Shown: positions 59,166-64,000 of the stretch, piece after piece | Layout of the letters: each line of letters opens with the position of its first letter | How positions within the stretch are numbered: position 1 is the stretch's first letter | Translations under genes and position numbers: made by a program | Assembly (NCBI GenBank): GCA_964390545.1 | Contig: CAYMJV010000004.1 | Span: 1 to 64,000 of the forward strand | Direction: 5' to 3' | Source of the DNA: CAYMJV01 sp964390545 | GTDB lineage: Bacteria; Desulfobacterota; BSN033; UBA1163 | Length of the DNA: 64,000 nt | The notes under the pieces: model-generated | What the model saw: the letters and a program-made list of their open reading frames with translations, nothing else | What the model was told of the DNA's origin: nothing | Databases searched by the model: none

Positions 59166-60504
59166 TTGACCTCTCCATGACCTGCCCCACCAGACCGGTT
59201 TCGGTGCAGTTCGTCACCTTCACCGTCCATTCCTGATTGATCCAATCCAAATTCCCTCCTGCGACTCCTTCAGGGGCGAGCAGCACAGGGATATAGTTTT
59301 GTGAAAATCCTTTCCACCTTCCAGTCCCTTTTTCTCTTCGCCCTTCCACCAGCACGTTCAACTCTTGATGGAGAAACCTGGAATAGAAAGCCCGGCGTTT
59401 CTGTTTTCCCAATTCCCTCATCGCTTCTGCCCTCCGGGTAATGTTCGTCTGATCCACAACCTGAGAATATTGAAAGGCAGGGGTTCCTTTTCTCTTTGAA
59501 AAGGGAAAGACATGGAGATAGGAGAAAGGAAGCGATTCGATCAATTCATAGGTCCCTTTGAATTTCTCTTCGGTCTCACCGGGAAATCCTACGATCACGT
59601 CGGCCCCAATGGAAAGCCCTGGAATGGCCTGATGGAGTTCTTGTATGAGATCAAAGAGAAAAGATCGACTGTAATTTCTGTTCATCCTTTTCAAAATCTC
59701 ATCCTCTCCGCTCTGGATGGGGATGTGGAGATGGGGACAGACCTTCTTCGAGGTTGGCAGGAAGTGGGTCAACTCTTCTGAAAAATCCATCGGCTCGATT
59801 GAGCTGAGTCGAATTCGATGGGGGGTCTCCTTTTCCTCAAGTTGTCTCAGGAGTTTTCCCAAGGGGAAGGGAGGGGAAAAATCCAGCCCGTAAGAACCGA
59901 GGTGGATGCCTGTAAGTACCACTTCATGGTAGCCCCTTTCTCTTAAGGCCCTCATATGCTCCATGACTCTCTCCGGGGGAAGGCTTCTCGATCGCCCTCT
60001 GGCATAAGGAACGATGCAATAAGAACATCTGGCATCGCAGCCATCCTGGATCTTGAGAAAAGCCCGGGTGTGATGATGGAAGGTATGGAGCGGGACGTCT
60101 GAGAAAGAGGACTCCTTCTGGATATCACTGACTTGAATGGGAGGAAGGTCCCCTTTCTCCATCAGGGGAAGAAGGTCAGGAATTCTGTATTTCTCCGCGT
60201 TTCCCAGAATGTATTTTGTTTCTTCAATTTTGGCAATGGCCTCTGGATCGACCTGGGGATAGCATCCGGTTACGACAATCAGGGACTCCGGATTGAAACG
60301 GAAAGCCCTTCTCACCATCTGTCTCGACTGAAAGTCTGCCCGCTGGGTAACCGTGCAGGTATTGATGATCGTGATCTCGGCCCCTTCTTCAAAGGAGACG
60401 AGATGATACCCCTGTTGTTCCAAGGAAGCCATGAGGGCCTCCGATTCGAACTGGTTTACCTTACAACCAAGGGTAGCAATAGAAACAGTCGACATATGTC
60501 TCAT
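59158..60504 (-). CDS. mtaB: tRNA t6A37 methylthiotransferase MtaB
   Basis: A 448-residue radical SAM methylthiotransferase. Two Fe-S clusters are visible: the N-terminal set Cys-x35-Cys-x33-Cys (LGCKVNQ, NTCTV, GCYPQ) and the radical SAM triad DGCDARCSYCIVPYARG. ETKYILGNAEKYRI and a C-terminal TRAM-like part follow. MtaB converts t6A to ms2t6A at position 37 of ANN-decoding tRNAs. AGGG at suitable spacing supports the first Met; the next in-frame Met is three codons on. Overlaps rnc. Confidence 0.94.
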   Translation of the reverse strand: MRHMSTVSIATLGCKVNQFESEALMASLEQQGYHLVSFEEGAEITIINTCTVTQRADFQSRQMVRRAFRFNPESLIVVTGCYPQVDPEAIAKIEETKYILGNAEKYRIPDLLPLMEKGDLPPIQVSDIQKESSFSDVPLHTFHHHTRAFLKIQDGCDARCSYCIVPYARGRSRSLPPERVMEHMRALRERGYHEVVLTGIHLGSYGLDFSPPFPLGKLLRQLEEKETPHRIRLSSIEPMDFSEELTHFLPTSKKVCPHLHIPIQSGEDEILKRMNRNYSRSFLFDLIQELHQAIPGLSIGADVIVGFPGETEEKFKGTYELIESLPFSYLHVFPFSKRKGTPAFQYSQVVDQTNITRRAEAMRELGKQKRRAFYSRFLHQELNVLVEGRREKGTGRWKGFSQNYIPVLLAPEGVAGGNLDWINQEWTVKVTNCTETGLVGQVMERSNG

Positions 60505-60558
60505 TATCGGCCCTACAAAGACTTAAATAGAGTTTATAGTTCAATCAACCTGACGGAA

Positions 60559-60755
60559 CAAATTCCAAATTACAAATCCCAAATCACAAACAAATTTCAA
60601 GCACCAATTCCCAATGACCAAAACATTTTTACTTAGAATTTCAAAATCTTTCTATTCCCAGAACAAGGTTTTCCAGATGAATTACGATAAAGTTTTGAAT
60701 TTTGGTAATTAGAATTTATTTGTGATTTGGTGCTTGTCATTTGGTGCTTTTGCCA
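60559..60755. repeat. AAATTCC-family inverted repeat upstream of mtaB
   Basis: Left arm CAAATTCCAAATTACAAATC to CAATGACCAAAAC (60560-60625), right arm TTTGAATTTTGGTAATTAG to GTGCTTGTCATTTGGTGC (60690-60750), with a 65-base centre. It fills most of the 297-base gap between UPF0280 and mtaB, so mtaB transcription must start within or very near it. Confidence 0.65.
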
Positions 60756-60801
60756 AATGCCGAAAAGTATGACAAATCGGTAACTTGACAACCATCCAAT
60801 A

Positions 60802-61533
60802 TCAGGGCGGCTCGAGCCGAATTAGTTTAATATTTCCCCGGACACCCATCTTTTCTCCGACAATGATGAGTGTTCCCAGGACTCCCTCAATCTCTCTTCC
60901 CCTTTCGAGCCCAAGTTCGATATCCTTCTTCTCCTGGACGATGTTTCCCACCGCCGTCGCTGCGGCATCGGCCAGGGCAGCCGATTTGGAGAGGATGCAG
61001 ACAGCATCCGCCTTACCAAAACTCAAAGAAGGCCCCACCGTTCCAGAAGAAGTGCAGACGCCTAGGGGGGATTCCTCAGGCCCTATCACAATCCCTATTT
61101 TCAGGCTGAGAGGCGATTGGCCTGCATAAATTCCAATGGTACGCTCTCGGGCAGTGGCGAGATAGATATCCCCGCCATTCTCTGTGATGACCTCTTTTGA
61201 AAGTGTGAGCAAATCCTTTGAGACCCATTCGGCTATGGCCCCAGCCACGGCAGCCATCGGGCCCACCCGAGCCAATTGAGAAACTCGGATCATTTCACGA
61301 ACGAGTTCTGGCGCATGGAGGTCTTCTGCCAAAGGAATGAGGCTTCTTTGGAATGATGGGTTCATTGTGATATAAGTTTCAAGTTGGTGCCGGTATTTCA
61401 GGACCGATTCTCGAGTTTCGTCAGAAAGATTGCTCTCAGCCCGGACAAGGAGGTCCGTTTCCTTAACGATGACCTCAAACTTAACGAGATCGTCGGTTCT
61501 TACTAAGTTCCGGTAAGTCCGTTGTTCATACAT
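60802..61533 (-). CDS. UPF0280 family protein
   Basis: A 243-residue protein of the UPF0280 family, which has an ApbE-like fold. It opens MYEQRTYRNLVRTDDLVKFEV, and the glycine-rich blocks ARVGPMAAVAGAIAEW, ITENGGDIYLA, GVCTSSGTVGPSLSFGKADAVCI and AALADAAATAVGN are the family core. No function is established; an FAD-linked or flavinyl-transfer-like role has been suggested from the fold only. It ends in a gap that leads to mtaB on the same strand. Confidence 0.88.
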   Translation of the reverse strand: MYEQRTYRNLVRTDDLVKFEVIVKETDLLVRAESNLSDETRESVLKYRHQLETYITMNPSFQRSLIPLAEDLHAPELVREMIRVSQLARVGPMAAVAGAIAEWVSKDLLTLSKEVITENGGDIYLATARERTIGIYAGQSPLSLKIGIVIGPEESPLGVCTSSGTVGPSLSFGKADAVCILSKSAALADAAATAVGNIVQEKKDIELGLERGREIEGVLGTLIIVGEKMGVRGNIKLIRLEPP

Positions 61534-61728
61534 TCTAGTTTTTTAAAAACCCTTCGGTGGCCGGATGGGATGCTTTTTGAAAACTCATTATAATACTCGA
61601 ATTTATTTTGTGTCAAAGAATTAACTTTTTTAACGATAAGGGTGATTTGCTAAGATAATTTTATGAGGTTGAAAGCGGAACAGAAACCTACTATCGAAAA
61701 TGGGGTTATCGGGGATAGAAATAAGAAA

Positions 61729-61758
61729 AGGGGTGCTGCTTTTCTGAGCAGCACCCCT
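61729..61758 (-). terminator. Rho-independent terminator of asd
   Basis: AGGGGTGCTGCT (61729-61740), loop TTTCTG, AGCAGCACCCCT (61747-61758): a perfect 12-bp stem. Read on the minus strand it is followed by a T-rich stretch, 18 bases after the asd stop codon. The other 190 bases up to UPF0280 hold nothing recognised. Confidence 0.85.
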
Positions 61759-61776
61759 GAATCACGGAGGCCATCC

Positions 61777-62799
61777 TTATAGATATTCCTGAATCAGGAT
61801 TTCAGCAATCTGGACCGCATTAAGGGCCGCACCCTTCCGGATATTGTCCGATACGACCCACATATTGATTCCATTGGGGATGGATTCATCTTCACGAATT
61901 CTTCCAACGAAGGTCTCATCCTTTCCTGCCGCATAAATGGCCAGTGGATATTCGAACTTCTTCGGATTATCGACCACGATCACCCCCGGAGCCTTGGACA
62001 GAATTTTTCTCACATCCTCTGCTGTCAACTTTTTCTCGGTTTCGATATTGACCGCTTCCGAATGGCCAAAGAAGACCGGGACTCTGACGGTGGTGGCTGT
62101 CACACCGATTGAATTGTCCTCCATAATCTTCTTCGTTTCGTTCACCATTTTCATTTCTTCTTTGGTGTAACCATTGTCGAGGAAGACATCGATGTGGGGA
62201 AGACAGTTAAAAGCGATCTGATGGGGATACACCGATTTTTCGATCTCTTTATTGCCGTAGATGGCGAGAACCTGAGACTCTAATTCTTTGATGGCTCTTT
62301 TCCCGGTTCCCGAAACTGCCTGATAGGTGGAGACCACAACCCTTTTGATTCGAGCAACATCATGGATGGGTTTCAGAGCTACTACCATCTGGATGGTCGA
62401 ACAGTTAGGGTTTGCAATGATATTCTTTTTCGGATACTGCGCAATGGCGTGGGCGTTCACTTCCGGGACGACCAAAGGAACTTGTGGGTCCATTCGGAAG
62501 GCACTGGTGTTGTCGATGACCACGCAGCCCGCTTTCCCTGCGATGGGTGCGAATTTTTCACTGACCGAGCCTCCTGCAGAGAAGAGACCGATATCGATCC
62601 CCGCAAAAGAGTTCTCGTTCAATACCTCCACGGTATATTGCTTTCCCTTAAACTCCATCTCGGTCCCTGCCCCTCGGGTGGAAGCAAGAAGTTTTAGATT
62701 CGCCACCGGAAAGTTCCTCTCTTGTAAGATGGAGACCATCTCATTTCCCACTGCACCGGTGGCTCCCACCACAGCCACATTGTATTTTTCTTTTTTCAT
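61777..62799 (-). CDS. asd: Aspartate-semialdehyde dehydrogenase
   Basis: A 340-residue Asd reducing beta-aspartyl phosphate to the semialdehyde for lysine, threonine, methionine and diaminopimelate synthesis. NADP-binding VAVVGATGAVGNEM, the SAGGSVSEKFAP block, catalytic Cys in NPNCSTIQMVVAL and the substrate-binding His region FGHSEAVNIET are intact. Start at MKKEKYN, preceded by GGAGGAGCC; the codon four earlier is TTG inside the ribosome-binding site. leuD lies 194 bases upstream, with no leuB between. Confidence 0.95.
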   Translation of the reverse strand: MKKEKYNVAVVGATGAVGNEMVSILQERNFPVANLKLLASTRGAGTEMEFKGKQYTVEVLNENSFAGIDIGLFSAGGSVSEKFAPIAGKAGCVVIDNTSAFRMDPQVPLVVPEVNAHAIAQYPKKNIIANPNCSTIQMVVALKPIHDVARIKRVVVSTYQAVSGTGKRAIKELESQVLAIYGNKEIEKSVYPHQIAFNCLPHIDVFLDNGYTKEEMKMVNETKKIMEDNSIGVTATTVRVPVFFGHSEAVNIETEKKLTAEDVRKILSKAPGVIVVDNPKKFEYPLAIYAAGKDETFVGRIREDESIPNGINMWVVSDNIRKGAALNAVQIAEILIQEYL

Positions 62800-62992
62800 G
62801 GGCTCCTCCAACCCTTATATAGAAACAGGGATGTCCGTCTGAACATCCCCGTCCCTGGATACCTCCTCGTATCAGTTTAATAAATAGAAGAAAAAGGGGG
62901 TTGTTGTCAAGAGGGAAATGAAAGATCAATGCCAAATTTTAAATTACAAATGTCAAATTTCTGATCAGGTGTTCGGGGATGGTAGGTAAGGT

Positions 62993-63496
62993 TTATCTCT
63001 TCTTCTTAATTCTCTTTTTTCGGAGGTGTGCGATAAGTCCGCCATCCTTTAAAAGATCCCGCATAAAGGCGGGAATGGGGTTTGCACGAAATTTTTTATT
63101 CCGCGTGAGGTCGAAGATCTCACCGGTGCTGAGGTTGACCTGAACCCGATCTCCATCCTTTATCCCCTCTGAAGCCTCAGGAGACTCCAAAAGCGGAAGG
63201 CCGAGGTTAAGGCTGTTTCGGTAGAAGATTCGGGCAAAAGTTCTAGCGATGATGCAAGAGACTCCGGCTGCCTTTAAGGCGAGGGGTGCATGCTCCCGGG
63301 AGGAGCCGCAACCAAAATTCTTGCCTGCCAGCAGAAGGTCACCTTTTTTTACTGCCCTAAGAAATTCCGGCCTCTCCTCTTCCATGACATGTTTGGCCAG
63401 CTCCTTCGGATCAGATTGATTAAGGTATCGCGCCGGGATGATCGCATCCGTATCAACATCCGATCCAAACTTCCAGATCCTTCCTTCGATCTTCAT
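62993..63496 (-). CDS. leuD: 3-isopropylmalate dehydratase small subunit
   Basis: A 167-residue LeuD-type aconitase swivelling domain. DTDAIIPARYLN and FGCGSSREHAPLALKAAGVSCIIARTFARIFYRNSLNLGLPLL are the family motifs. With LeuC it isomerises 2- to 3-isopropylmalate in leucine synthesis. The short thermophile/archaeal-type length fits homoaconitase-like LeuD. leuC ends 128 bases upstream. The gap down to asd contains an AAATTCC-type repeat fragment. Confidence 0.93.
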   Translation of the reverse strand: MKIEGRIWKFGSDVDTDAIIPARYLNQSDPKELAKHVMEEERPEFLRAVKKGDLLLAGKNFGCGSSREHAPLALKAAGVSCIIARTFARIFYRNSLNLGLPLLESPEASEGIKDGDRVQVNLSTGEIFDLTRNKKFRANPIPAFMRDLLKDGGLIAHLRKKRIKKKR

Positions 63497-63510
63497 GAGT
63501 GCTTCCTAAA

Positions 63511-63643
63511 AGCAAGGGTTCGAGGGTCCAAGGGTTCCAGGGTTCTAGTATTCCTTTATCACAAAAGCGTTTTTCTTTCGCAGTAAAATTATGTCCATCA
63601 TGATTCTGCTCGACCCCTTGAACCCTAGACTCCTAGGACCCTT
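63511..63643. repeat. AGGGTTCC/CTAGGACCC inverted repeat between leuC and leuD
   Basis: Left arm AAGGGTTCGAGGGTCCAAGG to GGTTCTAG (63512-63545), right arm CGACCCCTTGAACCCTAGAC to GGACCC (63611-63641). The right arm contains the leuC stop codon, so the last residues of LeuC (RVLGV) are repeat-encoded. Confidence 0.6.
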
Positions 63644-64000
63644 TTCTTCACTACTTCCTCAGGATGACAGATCCTTCCTTTGACAGCGCTGGCAGCGGCC
63701 ACAGCGGGGCTGGACAAATAAACCTTGCTCTCAGCGTGGCCCATCCGTCCGCGAAAATTACGATTCGTGGTGGCCAAGGCTTTTTCCCCGCTGGCCAAAA
63801 TGCCCATATGGCCTCCCAGACAGGGACCACAGGTGGGCGGGCTGATGACTGCGCCGGCAGAAAGGAATATCTTTAGAAGGCCCTCTTTCATGGCCTGACT
63901 GAAAATCTCCTGGGTCGCGGGGATGATGATGAGTCTGAGGGAGGAGGCGACCTTTTTCCCTTTCAATATCCTGGCTGCCACACGGAGGTCATCGAGATGG
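63625..64000 (-). CDS. leuC: 3-isopropylmalate dehydratase large subunit, C-terminal part
   Basis: Partial gene running off the window end; 125 codons plus stop seen. It reads HLDDLRVAARILKGKKVASSLRLIIIPATQ, then SPPTCGPCLGGHMGILASGE with the two cysteines of the 4Fe-4S cluster, and NRNFRGRMGHAESKVYLSSPAVAAASAVKG, the hallmark C-terminal block of aconitase-type LeuC. The upstream catalytic and first cluster cysteine region is outside the window. The final five residues come from the intergenic repeat. Confidence 0.93.
   Translation of the reverse strand, partial: HLDDLRVAARILKGKKVASSLRLIIIPATQEIFSQAMKEGLLKIFLSAGAVISPPTCGPCLGGHMGILASGEKALATTNRNFRGRMGHAESKVYLSSPAVAAASAVKGRICHPEEVVKKRVLGV

Overview
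The window looks like a chromosomal stretch of an uncultivated Gram-negative bacterium of deltaproteobacterial (Desulfobacterota-like) type. The envelope genes (PagL-like barrel, OmpA/MotB-like protein, RlpA, MliC, bactofilin), a DksA, Dpp/Opp peptide importers and several families of short intergenic inverted repeats all fit that. Base composition is mid-range and coding density is ordinary. There is no rRNA, no CRISPR array and no recognisable transposase, phage module or integrase. The taxonomic placement is inference.

Layout. 0-6.5 kb: radical SAM enzyme, a GMP-synthase-like protein without its glutaminase domain, sirtuin, ferritin-like protein, then an MFS transporter plus M24 peptidase pair. 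6.7-12.3 kb: PagL-like protein, then two paralogous alpha/beta hydrolases flanking an HTH-less UTRA protein, a bactofilin and a small secreted protein, then a NAPE-PLD-like metallo-hydrolase. 12.4-18.1 kb: a compact dppABCDF operon with a good promoter. 18-22 kb: DUF456, OmpA-like, DUF362 and phospholipase D proteins, with a frameshifted YceI remnant. 23-26 kb: a tight operon of RHH regulator, polysaccharide deacetylase and DUF4015 glycosidase-like protein. 26-31 kb: HD protein, MliC, M42 and M28 peptidases, PD-(D/E)XK nuclease. 31-36 kb: a peptidoglycan group with a serine hydrolase-NamZ fusion, an M23 peptidase and a lytic transglycosylase. 36-42 kb: phosphoesterase, metallo-hydrolase, MFS, HAD, a GntR-type HTH-only protein and a histidine-kinase-like protein that has lost its catalytic residues. 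42.2-44.65 kb: a segment bounded by a tRNA-Ala 3' fragment and an intact tRNA-Ala(CGC), carrying one CaiB-type CoA-transferase. 44.7-49.8 kb: dksA-galT-sensor kinase-response regulator-galU. 49.9-56.2 kb: a second peptide ABC operon whose gene junctions are filled with palindromic repeats. 56-64 kb: rlpA, radical SAM, rnc, mtaB, UPF0280, asd, leuD and partial leuC.

Functionally the window combines peptide uptake (two ABC systems) and intracellular peptidases (M24, M42, M28) with cell-wall turnover and nucleotide-sugar supply. The least ordinary items are: the tRNA-bounded segment; the degenerate kinase; the two split GntR-type regulators (one effector-only, one DNA-binding-only); the cysteine/histidine cluster in the third GAF domain of the kinase inside the gal operon; the deacetylase plus glycosidase pair; and the repeats, which are nested in one another and in several places supply stop codons, C-terminal tails or a ribosome-binding site to neighbouring genes.
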